Source of the DNA: an uncultured Armatimonadota bacterium
GTDB taxonomy: Bacteria; Armatimonadota; Armatimonadia; Armatimonadales; Armatimonadaceae
NCBI GenBank assembly: GCA_903915615.1
Contig: CAIWTR010000347.1
Location: 1-7,824 of the forward strand
Reading direction: 5' to 3'
Length of the DNA stretch: 7,824 bases
In this document: positions 1 to 5,947 of the stretch, one piece after another
How the letters are laid out: every line of letters starts with the position of its first letter
Numbering within the stretch: position 1 is the stretch's first letter
Notes under the pieces: model-generated
What the model was told of the DNA's origin: nothing
Databases searched by the model: none
Seen by the model: the letters and a program-made list of their open reading frames with translations, nothing else
Program-made: the position numbers and the translations under genes

Positions 1-47
1 GGCTGCATCGTTTTCAGGAGCGTGTCGAGGTTGCGTTCACCGTGCAT
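1..47 (-). CDS. N-terminal fragment of a probable ACT-domain protein (partial)
   Basis: Reading the minus strand from an ATG at 47-45 gives MHGERNLDTLLKTMQP before the window edge. The pattern M-x-G-E-x-(D/N)-L-x-x-L-L-x-x-M-x-P resembles the N-terminus of the small ACT-domain family PF10000, recalled from family knowledge and not from a search. A Shine-Dalgarno-like AGAGTGGA lies just upstream on the same strand (about 52-59), which supports the start. The gene would follow the DUF167 gene by 44 bp in the same direction, so they may be co-transcribed. Only 15 full codons are visible, so the family call is tentative; the start looks more secure than the function. Confidence 0.45.
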   Translation of the reverse strand, partial: MHGERNLDTLLKTMQ

Positions 48-91
48 GTATCCACTCTACGCTATGCACGCTGCCATCCAACAAACCAACC

Positions 92-382
92 TCATTCACC
101 GATAAGCTTGAGCCTTTCAAGTGCCACTGCAAGCTCTGTGGCTGTCAAGGAGTCCACCTGAACCCGTTTGTCGCGCCCGGTGTGCCCGGAGACCAGTGAC
201 AAGCCGCTGGGGCGCGTGCCGATGGCATCTGCGATGGCCTTAATCACCGCCGCATTCGCCTTGCCATCCGCCGGCGCGGCCGTCACCCGAACCGCGATAA
301 CGCCATCCGCGCGGCGCCCCACCACCTCTGTTCTGTCCGCACGCGGCGTGACGCGGAGGGTGATAATTGGGGATGCCGACAT
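92..382 (-). CDS. DUF167 / YggU family protein
   Basis: This 96-residue protein matches the small DUF167 (YggU) family in length and in its core. After a first beta strand (ITLRVTPRADRTEV, residues 7-20) comes the diagnostic APADGKANAAV segment (residues 36-46), and then the SGHTGRDKRVQV stretch (65-76), in which the S-G-x-x-x-R-x-K pattern is typical. The family is a small alpha/beta fold, often encoded near yggT-like or cell-division genes; its biochemical role is not established. The start is set by AAGGTGG (minus strand, 393-387) four bases upstream of the ATG. It lies upstream of the probable ACT-domain gene on the same strand and diverges from the kinase-like gene to its right. Confidence 0.9.
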   Translation of the reverse strand: MSASPIITLRVTPRADRTEVVGRRADGVIAVRVTAAPADGKANAAVIKAIADAIGTRPSGLSLVSGHTGRDKRVQVDSLTATELAVALERLKLIGE

Positions 383-431
383 GGCACCACCTTATCGCAA
401 GCAAAACCACCACCACCGTAGAATGCCAGCC

Positions 432-1316
432 ATGGATACCCGATTTCCTGAGCCGGACGTCTCACTGGTTCACGCGATGGTTGCCCGGCAGTTTCCGGAG
501 TGGGCTGGGCTTGAAATCCGCCTCGTCAATGTCAGCGGCTGGGATAACCGAACATTCCATTTGGGGGACACACTGCTGGTCCGGATTCCGAGTGCCGCGC
601 ACTATGTCGCTCAGGTCGAAAAGGAGCAGCGCTGGCTTCCAATTCTGAGTCGAAGCATCTCGTTATCTATCCCGATACCCGTTGCGCAAGGGATGCCGTG
701 TCCGGAGTTCCCCCACCCTTGGAGCATTTACAAGTGGTTACCAGGTGAATCGCTTTCCTCCAGCCCGAATGTCGACCAGAAGCCTCTTGCTAAATCACTG
801 GCAGAGTTTCTACGCGAGCTGCAGGCCATTTCGACAACGGATGCCCCACGCCCTGGAGCGCATTGTTTTTTCCGGGGTGCGAACCTCAGTGTTTATGATG
901 CCGAAACACAGCAAGCCATCACATCGCTTGCCGGTGTTGTAAATGTTGATGCGGCATCAACGGTCTGGAGTCAGGCGCTTAGCTGTCCTTATGCAGGGGA
1001 TCCAGTTTGGTTTCACGGTGATATCGCGCCTGGGAACCTCCTAATGACAGATGGGCAGCTTAGTGCGGTGATTGACTTTGGCTGTTGTGGCGTTGGTGAC
1101 CCAGCTTGTGATCTGGCATTTGCATGGACTTATCTTGATACAGATGCCCGTCAATGCTTTCTCGGTGAGGTTGGTTCAGATGCCAATATGACATCGCGGG
1201 CCATGGGATGGGCACTTTGGAAAGCGCTGATCACCGCCGTTGATTGTGTTGATAGAGATGCTCAGACCTGGCAAAGGTCAATGAAAACCATCCGCAATGT
1301 CCTTCGGGTAGCGTAG
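432..1316 (+). CDS. Aminoglycoside/choline kinase-fold phosphotransferase (APH family)
   Basis: The 294-residue product has the signatures of the APH/choline kinase superfamily, which transfers phosphate from ATP to small hydroxylated molecules. The N-lobe carries GWDNRTFHLGDTLLVRIPS (residues 36-54), with Arg where many APHs have the ATP-contacting Lys, and the helix EKEQRWLP (63-70). The Brenner motif FHGDIAPGNLL (194-204) supplies catalytic Asp197 and metal-binding Asn202, and IDFG (214-217) supplies the second metal ligand. The substrate cannot be told from sequence: many chromosomal members of this subgroup have no proven link to antibiotic resistance. The ATG at 432 was chosen because family homology begins there; ATG 423 adds three residues and is equally possible. 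Neither has a clear ribosome binding site. The open frame continues upstream to 168 but there overlaps DUF167 antisense and looks non-coding. Confidence 0.85.
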   Translation: MDTRFPEPDVSLVHAMVARQFPEWAGLEIRLVNVSGWDNRTFHLGDTLLVRIPSAAHYVAQVEKEQRWLPILSRSISLSIPIPVAQGMPCPEFPHPWSIYKWLPGESLSSSPNVDQKPLAKSLAEFLRELQAISTTDAPRPGAHCFFRGANLSVYDAETQQAITSLAGVVNVDAASTVWSQALSCPYAGDPVWFHGDIAPGNLLMTDGQLSAVIDFGCCGVGDPACDLAFAWTYLDTDARQCFLGEVGSDANMTSRAMGWALWKALITAVDCVDRDAQTWQRSMKTIRNVLRVA

Positions 1317-1440
1317 GAACAATTCCTGGCAATCAGAACGGTGGGGTGTGGTACGCATCCGGGAACTTTATGTACATCCGCTTTGGTACAATCGGGGTAT
1401 CCGCAAGGATGACAAATTCCGGGAATCAAAAACGAATAGC

Positions 1441-2232
1441 ATGTTTAGTCGTCTGATCAATCTCATCAAGTCGTGGTTTGGATTCGGGCTGGACAAGCTC
1501 GAGAACCCAGATATTCTGCTCGACCAGGCCAAGCGTGAAATGCACGAGATGCATTCGCGTAACCGTGAGCGTGCAGTCGCCGCGATCACGCAAAAGAACA
1601 ATCTCCAGTCCATGGTGGATGAGCTTGAGAAGCAGATCTCCAACCTTCAGGCAAAGGCTGAGTTTGCTCTTAAGAAGGGTGAGCGCGATCTCGCGATGCA
1701 GCTGCTGACCGAAAAGCAGACAATCGAGTCATCCCTTGGGTCCACTAAAGAGGCCCTAACCCAAGCCATCGAGACATCCGAGCAGGTCAAAGAGCACATC
1801 AAGCGCGAAGAAGAAATGATTCGCCGCAAGACAGCCGAAGCGCTGCAGCTCAAGGCTCAGTGGAAGTCCGCTCAGATCCAAAACGAAATGGAAAAGGCTT
1901 TGGGCGCGATGGGGCAGTTCGAGCAGGCTGAAACTGCATTCGGACGTGCGAAAGAAAAAATCACACAGACCCACCACGAATCCCGTGCCCGCGCAGAGCT
2001 GGGCAAGGGCCGTGTTGAAACCCGCCTCGCCGGCCTCGAAGACATCGAGCGCAGTGCCGCAGCCGAAGCCGAGCTCGCAGAGCTTGAGCTCAAGCTAGGC
2101 CTTTCCAGCGCACCGCTGCCACAACAAACAGCTACTGCATCCGTGCAGACGGATGTCGAACGTCAGCTTGCTGAGCTCGAAGCTAAGCTTGGAACGGGTG
2201 GTGGTTCCGGGTCGACATCAGGTAGTAACTAG
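1441..2232 (+). CDS. pspA: PspA/IM30 (Vipp1-like) membrane-stress protein
   Basis: The 263-residue, highly charged and almost wholly helical product fits the PspA/IM30 family, ESCRT-III-like proteins that coat and repair the inner membrane. Residues 1-20 (MFSRLINLIKSWFGFGLDKL) form the amphipathic helix that inserts in the lipid surface. They are followed by the family's ENPDILLDQAKREM segment and long coiled coils to about residue 220. The C-terminus carries two similar AELE-x-KLG segments (near 218-223 and 245-251) separated by a low-complexity linker, and ends in a Gly/Ser tail. ATG 1441 starts exactly at the canonical N-terminus, although the frame is open from 1348. There is no evident Shine-Dalgarno. 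It is the first gene of a three-gene operon with a glutamine amidotransferase and a J-like protein. No sigma-54 promoter or PspF-type activator is visible. Confidence 0.92.
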   Translation: MFSRLINLIKSWFGFGLDKLENPDILLDQAKREMHEMHSRNRERAVAAITQKNNLQSMVDELEKQISNLQAKAEFALKKGERDLAMQLLTEKQTIESSLGSTKEALTQAIETSEQVKEHIKREEEMIRRKTAEALQLKAQWKSAQIQNEMEKALGAMGQFEQAETAFGRAKEKITQTHHESRARAELGKGRVETRLAGLEDIERSAAAEAELAELELKLGLSSAPLPQQTATASVQTDVERQLAELEAKLGTGGGSGSTSGSN

Positions 2233-2235
2233 CCT

Positions 2236-3114
2236 ATGTGCCGGATGCTTGCGGTAATCGGCAGCCCTGGTTCCGCAGAGCTTGACCCTTACACTCACCT
2301 CGTCGCAGCCCAGCATTCGCTTCGCTCACAGTGCGAGCGTGCGTTTGTACCTCCCGGAAATGAGCCTGGCCACAAGGATGCCTGGGGGGTTGGCTGGTTC
2401 GACTCCGATGGCCGTGTCTCCCTAATCCGTGAAACGGGTGCCGCGAGCGAGTCGCCTTACTACGTGTTTGCATCCCAGGTCAGCGGTCGTGAACATGCCG
2501 GCTCCGGTCCGGCAAATGTGCTGATCGGACATCTTCGAAAGGCTGTATCCGGGGCCGTCATTAGTGAGAATGCGCATCCCTTCCGAGTCACTACCCCCGA
2601 AGGCGTCAGCCTGCTCATCTGCCACAATGGCCATGTCCGTGACAGCGCGCTCGACTCGCTGCGCAGCGATCTCCTCGATGCTGGTTTGCAGGGAGCATCC
2701 ACACGTGACTGTGACTCCGCGGTCCTTGCTGAGTGGCTAGCGCTTCAAGTTGGAGATGCCCGTGAGGCCGATACCATCGCAGCAGCGCTTGCTGCGGCAT
2801 TTGATGAGCTGCTTGCGCGTGCGCACGCAACGGATATTCCTTACGAAGCGTATACAGGCCTGAACGTGATGGTTGCAAGTCCCTATGGCCTCGGCGTTTT
2901 GCGCTGGTTTAGCCGCTGGGCAGATTACTACACGCTGTGGGAGTATCGCGCCGATGATGGTTTCCTAATCACAAGTGAGCCAACGCATCTGACCGATCGT
3001 TTCCGCCTGATTCAACCGGGCAATTTCCGCTGGTACACTCCGGATGGTGCACTTGCATCATCAGTGTTGCTTGCCAATGCGCAGCTACAGATTGAACCAG
3101 AGGTGGATGCTTGA
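2236..3114 (+). CDS. Class II glutamine amidotransferase (YafJ/GATase_4-like)
   Basis: The 292-residue protein has the N-terminal nucleophile hydrolase layout of class II glutamine amidotransferases. Cys2, exposed after Met removal, is the nucleophile. It is followed by GHKDAWGVGWF (45-55), the glutamine-binding region HLRKA (99-103), ENAHPF (111-116) and CHNGHV (129-134). The domain fills almost the whole chain, and there is no synthase or sugar-isomerase domain, as in stand-alone YafJ/EgtC-type proteins. It probably releases ammonia from glutamine or hydrolyses a gamma-glutamyl amide, but its substrate is unknown. The ATG lies three bases after the pspA stop, with only a weak upstream ribosome binding site, so coupled translation is likely. 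Its TGA stop overlaps the TTG start of the next gene. Confidence 0.88.
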   Translation: MCRMLAVIGSPGSAELDPYTHLVAAQHSLRSQCERAFVPPGNEPGHKDAWGVGWFDSDGRVSLIRETGAASESPYYVFASQVSGREHAGSGPANVLIGHLRKAVSGAVISENAHPFRVTTPEGVSLLICHNGHVRDSALDSLRSDLLDAGLQGASTRDCDSAVLAEWLALQVGDAREADTIAAALAAAFDELLARAHATDIPYEAYTGLNVMVASPYGLGVLRWFSRWADYYTLWEYRADDGFLITSEPTHLTDRFRLIQPGNFRWYTPDGALASSVLLANAQLQIEPEVDA

Positions 3115-3629
3115 GTATTCCTGATCGACTGTTTAACTTGGGAAAAGCGTACGCAAATTCTGCCAAGGAACGCATCGAGGATGCGCTTGCTGAGCGTGAA
3201 TTGGATGCAAGTTTAAGTCCTGGTCGGCAAAGTGGCGAATCTGACGCAGATGCTCTCTTGAGGCGTGCGCAGGAAAAAATCAACGCATCCCGTGCACGCG
3301 CACGCGGTGAACTAGATGGTAATAACTCTACAGAGACCCATGTCGCTCCCAGTGTTGTGCAGGCTAAGCCGGTGGCTACCGGGATATGGACAGCGGATGA
3401 GCGTGCTGCATTCCAAACACTGGGTATTGCTCCGATAGAGGATTTGTCGAAGGTGCAAGCGACGTATCAACAGCTCGCCGGGCGCGCGGACAGCCGCCGT
3501 TTCCCGGATGGCAGTATGGAGCAGCAGGCAGCCGCACAGATCTTGGAGCGCATCAACAATGCGTATGACATGATCCGCCGCAAGCTGGACCCGACCGAGA
3601 ACCGCTTTGGGAAGCTGGAGCTCGAATAG
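3111..3629 (+). CDS. Small J-like domain protein of the pspA operon
   Basis: The 172-residue product starts at a TTG that overlaps the previous stop (TTGA). AGGTGG at 3101-3106, four bases upstream, makes this start convincing. Residues 1-75 are charged and helical. After a Pro/Val-rich linker, residues 98-162 resemble a J domain: an LGI helix-I start, the helix II pattern KVQATYQQLAGRAD, an insertion with RRFPDGS, and a helix III pattern ending INNAYDMIRRKLDP. The catalytic HPD tripeptide is RAD here (125-127), so it would not be expected to stimulate a DnaK ATPase normally. I infer a binding or scaffold role with PspA or the amidotransferase. The family is not one I can name; the J-like call rests on pattern alone. 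Confidence 0.7.
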   Translation: MSIPDRLFNLGKAYANSAKERIEDALAERELDASLSPGRQSGESDADALLRRAQEKINASRARARGELDGNNSTETHVAPSVVQAKPVATGIWTADERAAFQTLGIAPIEDLSKVQATYQQLAGRADSRRFPDGSMEQQAAAQILERINNAYDMIRRKLDPTENRFGKLELE

Positions 3630-3677
3630 AGCCACTGTCAGCCTTGGCTTCATGAAAGTCAGCGTATTACAAAGCAT

Positions 3678-3709
3678 AATCCCCTCCGGAAACAATTCTG
3701 GAGGGGATT
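3678..3709. terminator. Bidirectional intrinsic terminator between convergent genes
   Basis: Arms AATCCCCTCC (3678-3687) and GGAGGGGATT (3700-3709) pair perfectly. Inside them a G-T pair and three further pairs (GAA with TTC) close on an ACAA loop, giving a 14-bp stem. The hairpin lies 48 bases after the J-like gene and 25 bases beyond the stop of the convergent Spy-like gene, and is well placed for both. The U-tract is short on either side (TGTTTAAG on plus; ATTATGCTTTG on minus), so termination may be incomplete or factor-assisted. Confidence 0.8.
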
Positions 3710-3734
3710 CGCTGTTTAAGTGTCCGCGATGAGA

Positions 3735-4202
3735 TTAAGGCTTTTTGCCGCCTTGAGGCGCTCCGCCTGGACGACCCATGCCGCCACCCATCATTCCACC
3801 GCCGCCCATCATGCCTTGAAAACGCGCACGCATTTCCTTTTGGACATCATCCATCTTCTTCTTCTGAGCAGGTGTCAGAATCTTCTCGATGGCTACCTTG
3901 GTTTCATCATCCAGCTTCTTGCGCTTCGCAGCGCTGGTTTCCAAAACCTTGTCCGCCTTCTTCTTCTGATCTGCGGTAAGGCCGAGCTCTTCGAGCACAC
4001 GTGCCATTGGGTTACGGCGCTGACCGCCACCCATGCCGCCGCCACCCATCATGCCGCCGCCCATTCCGCCGCGCATCCCTGGTCCACCTTGACCACCTGG
4101 CATGCTGCCACCGAAACCTGGGCGTCCGCCGCCTGGGCCCTGAGCGAGGACACTGCCACCGATCAGTGCAAGGACAACGCCTGCAATTAATACATTCTTC
4201 AT
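3735..4202 (-). CDS. Secreted Gly/Met-rich Spy/CpxP-like protein
   Basis: The 155-residue protein opens with a clear Sec signal peptide (MKNVLIAGVVLALIGGSVLA, cleavage after Ala20). A Gly/Met/Pro-rich low-complexity segment (21-60) follows, then a charged helical core (64-130) with two LTxxQ-type motifs, LTADQ (75-79) and LTPAQ (109-113), and a second GGM-rich tail (131-155). The LTxxQ pair is the hallmark of periplasmic Spy/CpxP-like chaperones and metal sensors. The many Met residues in flexible arms could bind copper or silver, which is an inference. The start is fixed by GGAGGG (minus strand, 4215-4210) seven bases upstream of ATG 4202; starting at 4247 would place 15 odd residues before the signal peptide. 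It is transcribed divergently from the selenoprotein candidate and may share its control region. Confidence 0.85.
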   Translation of the reverse strand: MKNVLIAGVVLALIGGSVLAQGPGGGRPGFGGSMPGGQGGPGMRGGMGGGMMGGGGMGGGQRRNPMARVLEELGLTADQKKKADKVLETSAAKRKKLDDETKVAIEKILTPAQKKKMDDVQKEMRARFQGMMGGGGMMGGGMGRPGGAPQGGKKP

Positions 4203-4287
4203 AGGACAACCCTCCAATTCACAGTTTAGACGAAGACTTGAAAACATGTGTTCACTATCGCTTCATAGTTGAAAGAATGTTACCTTG

Positions 4288-4304
4288 AGGTGATCTGGTC
4301 ACCT
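4288..4304. promoter_or_regulatory. Inverted repeat AGGTGA-N5-TCACCT, possible operator
   Basis: A 6-bp perfect inverted repeat with a 5-base spacer (TCTGG). An overlapping ACCT-TG-AGGT repeat (4282-4291) adds a third half-site. It lies about 86 bases upstream of the Spy-like start codon and 185 upstream of the selenoprotein start. It could be a dimer-binding operator; a chance repeat is possible. No regulator gene is present in the window. Confidence 0.3.
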
Positions 4305-4394
4305 ATTTGAGCGGTATCAAACGGCACTTGTCGCGAACACACCTAGCCGCCAATCCCAAAATCTCCATAGCCATGTCAGATGTAACCTCAAATG

Positions 4395-4423
4395 CTGGTA
4401 ATACACCGACTTTTGGTTATACT
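4395..4423 (+). promoter_or_regulatory. Putative sigma-70-type promoter of the selenoprotein-thioredoxin operon
   Basis: TATACT at 4418-4423 differs from the TATAAT consensus at one base. Seventeen bases upstream sits CTGGTA (4395-4400), a 3-of-6 match to the -35 consensus. Transcription would start near 4430, inside the palindrome at 4429-4441, leaving a leader of about 60 bases before ATG 4490. This rests on pattern only. Confidence 0.4.
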
Positions 4424-4428
4424 TCTGC

Positions 4429-4441
4429 TACGGTGACCGTA
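4429..4441. promoter_or_regulatory. Palindrome TACGGTGACCGTA, candidate operator over +1
   Basis: A perfect 13-base palindrome with 6-bp arms and a single central G. It begins six bases after the putative -10 box, the position where a bound repressor would block initiation. Its GGTGACC centre resembles the half-sites of the repeat at 4288-4304. The regulator is unknown. Confidence 0.4.
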
Positions 4442-4489
4442 ACGCTGAAGGACTGTAGCTTTCGTCACTGGAAATTGAAGTTTATATTT

Positions 4490-5206
4490 ATGAGCATCAA
4501 GCGTAATCGGCCAGCTACATCTATGCGTTCAACTGCCGCGGCTACAGGTTTGGCGATGCTACTCATCACAGGGATGGCTAAACCGAGCATCGCACAGCTC
4601 CCCGATGGCCAATCGATCAAAGATAAGCTGCGCTCAACCCTTCCCCCGTGAACGGGCTGACCGGGCGAAGGCTCACCGCTCCGTGCGAGCGGCATACAAG
4701 GTAAATATCAGCTCTCCCAGCGATTTGTTGACTCCGTACAGGACCGTCCCCGTGTGCGGACAACGCTGACAGGGCGTGTTTCGCCACGCTTTCAAGTCGG
4801 TGTTGAGTTCAATGCGAGCGCGCCACAGGAGAAACTAAACCCTGTCGGTAACTATTTCGTACAAACCGAAACGTCATCGAGGCCGGGCGTGACCGCCGGG
4901 TTTTCAAGCGACCGTATCGGGACACCCTACGGGATGAGCTATTTTGTCTCTGCACAAAAACAGCTTGGCGGGCAATCCGGACGCCTCGCTCCCTACATCG
5001 GGCTTTCCTATTCCGAATATGGACGTGAGGTCCTGATGCCGTTTGGGACGAGCATTGGATTGCGGGATGACTTGGTACTTCTCCCGATGTGTGATGGCAA
5101 ATACGCGCACACAACGCTTACCTGGTTTGGAAAGCGCGGGGAAAGTATCAGCCTGATTTCCGCTTTCAATAAGCGTTTTGGAATTGCATTTGCGAGGAAT
5201 TTCTAG
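4490..5206 (+). CDS. Candidate secreted selenoprotein with a UTGU redox motif and beta-barrel-like body
   Basis: One frame runs from ATG 4490 to TAG 5204-5206, interrupted only by TGA at 4649-4651 and 4658-4660. Read as Sec, it gives 238 residues: a signal peptide (1-35, cleavage after SIA), a short linker, the motif LPPUTGUPGEG with Sec54 and Sec57, then about 180 residues of alternating polar/hydrophobic strands ending in ...FARNF, with a terminal Phe as in outer-membrane beta-barrels. UxxU is the Sec version of CxxC. The upstream piece alone would be a signal peptide with an 18-residue stub; the downstream piece alone (GTG 4754) would be a barrel without export. A SECIS-like hairpin follows, and selB lies 2 kb downstream. 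The start has only weak GAAG (4477-4480); ATG 4523 is an alternative. No known family is recognised. The alternative, a pseudogene with two nonsense changes, seems less likely because no other stop or frameshift occurs. Confidence 0.72.
4661..4692 (+). promoter_or_regulatory. Candidate bacterial SECIS element downstream of the two UGA codons
   Basis: CCGCTC (4676-4681) pairs perfectly with GAGCGG (4687-4692) around the 5-base loop CGTGC. The loop has a G at its second position. It begins 21 bases after the second TGA and 30 bases after the first, both inside the roughly 16-37-base range described for bacterial SECIS elements, whose apical loop usually has a G in its first two positions. A smaller hairpin (GGGC 4663-4666 with GCTC 4671-4674, loop GAAG) sits between and could serve the first UGA. 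The second UGA is followed by C. SelB would bind here to deliver Sec-tRNA. This was judged by eye, with no folding energy computed. Confidence 0.55.
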
Positions 5207-5875
5207 ATGTTACACGTCATGGTCGCAGTGATGTTTGCCGGGATGCAGCCGTCTTACTCCCTTCAGGAGAAAGCCGTTCGCGTTACTGGAAAGCTGCCCG
5301 CAAAGGCATCCTGCTTCATCTGTCTGCAAAATGGTGAAACAGAGCTGGAAAAGCCTGCTGGAGCGGTGACCTACAAGGGCAAAACGTACTACTTCTGCAA
5401 TAAGGGGGAAGTGGATGCGTTTAGCAAAGACCCCGAATCGTTCATCCCGGCGCCAATACCCCGCCCGGCCCCGATGTTTAAACTCCCAACACCCTCCGGG
5501 ACAACCGTTGACTTCGAGACGATAAAAGGCAAGGTGACGCTGGTCGACTTTTGGGCTACGTGGTGCGCTCCGTGTGTGAAAGCGATGCCTGCTGTGCAAA
5601 ATCTCCACGATACATATGCGGCGCAGGGGCTCTCCGTTCTTGGCATTTCCATCGATGAAGATGGGCCGAAGAAGGTCGGGGCATTCCTGGCAAAGTCAAA
5701 AGTCAAGTACACCTATCCCATCGCACTCGACACTTCAGCAGTCTGGAAGCAATGGGGCGTGAAGTCACTGCCGACGATGATCCTCGTCAAAGATGGACAG
5801 ATCACAAAGCAGTGGAATGGGAAAGTCGACATTAAGGATGTTGAGCGTGCGGTTCGCGAAGCACTAATGCGTTGA
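5207..5875 (+). CDS. TlpA-like thioredoxin with N-terminal YHS/TRASH-like metal-binding domain
   Basis: The 222-residue product starts on the base after the selenoprotein stop, with GAGGA (5194-5198) eight bases upstream, so the two are translationally coupled. A short hydrophobic N-terminus (1-19) suggests export. Residues 33-80 resemble a YHS/TRASH metal-binding module: CFIC (36-39), then YKGKTYYFC (56-64) and DAFSKDPESFI. The usual last Cys of the FCxxxC element is Glu68 here. Residues 86-222 are a TlpA/ResA-type thioredoxin: VDFWATWCAPC with the active-site pair Cys120/Cys123, GISIDED, and the cis-Pro loop SLPT (Pro189). Such proteins reduce disulfides outside the cytoplasm. The coupling suggests it reduces the U-U or U-S bond of the upstream selenoprotein, or exchanges a metal with it; both ideas are inference. 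It ends in tandem TGA codons. Confidence 0.88.
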   Translation: MLHVMVAVMFAGMQPSYSLQEKAVRVTGKLPAKASCFICLQNGETELEKPAGAVTYKGKTYYFCNKGEVDAFSKDPESFIPAPIPRPAPMFKLPTPSGTTVDFETIKGKVTLVDFWATWCAPCVKAMPAVQNLHDTYAAQGLSVLGISIDEDGPKKVGAFLAKSKVKYTYPIALDTSAVWKQWGVKSLPTMILVKDGQITKQWNGKVDIKDVERAVREALMR

Positions 5876-5947
5876 TGAACCTGTAGCCACCATGAACCAG
5901 TCGTGATGCCGTGTGTTGTTGCATCAGTCTCGCGATATGGGATACTC

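Larger units (their letters stand above)
4203..4489. promoter_or_regulatory. Divergent intergenic control region
   Basis: These 287 bases separate the Spy-like gene (minus) from the selenoprotein candidate (plus), and no convincing gene lies in them. An open frame from TTG 4307 runs into the selenoprotein frame, but its residues lack a start signal and precede the real signal peptide. The region holds two inverted repeats sharing a GGTGA/TCACC core and one plausible plus-strand promoter, each listed separately. I found no clear -35/-10 pair for the minus-strand gene. Confidence 0.6.

Noticed and set aside
168..431. Upstream extension of the phosphotransferase frame
   Set aside because: It is antisense to the well-supported DUF167 gene, is low in family similarity, and the APH homology begins near 432.
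1315..1327. Small hairpin AGGAA-CAA-TTCCT after the phosphotransferase stop
   Set aside because: Five weak pairs and no U-tract; not a credible terminator.
1346..1392. Sigma-54 promoter or TACAAT (1387-1392) -10 box for pspA
   Set aside because: TGGTACG near 1349 lacks the matching downstream GC element, and the TACAAT box has only a poor AACTTT -35 at 17 bases. Too weak to annotate.
1348..1440. N-terminal extension of pspA
   Set aside because: The canonical PspA amphipathic helix begins at ATG 1441; the extra residues do not look like any PspA N-terminus.
3720..4190. Plus-strand 156-codon ORF rich in His, Ala and Thr
   Set aside because: It is the complement of the Gly/Met-rich Spy-like gene, which has a signal peptide and a strong ribosome binding site; the composition is a shadow of its repeats.
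4649..4660. The selenoprotein locus as a decayed pseudogene
   Set aside because: Both interruptions are TGA, spaced as CxxC, with an intact frame on both sides, a hairpin downstream and selB nearby. It cannot be excluded without homologues, but it is the weaker explanation.
4754..5206. Independent gene starting at GTG 4754
   Set aside because: It has no signal peptide and no ribosome binding site, while the same frame upstream supplies both a start and a signal peptide through the two TGA codons.
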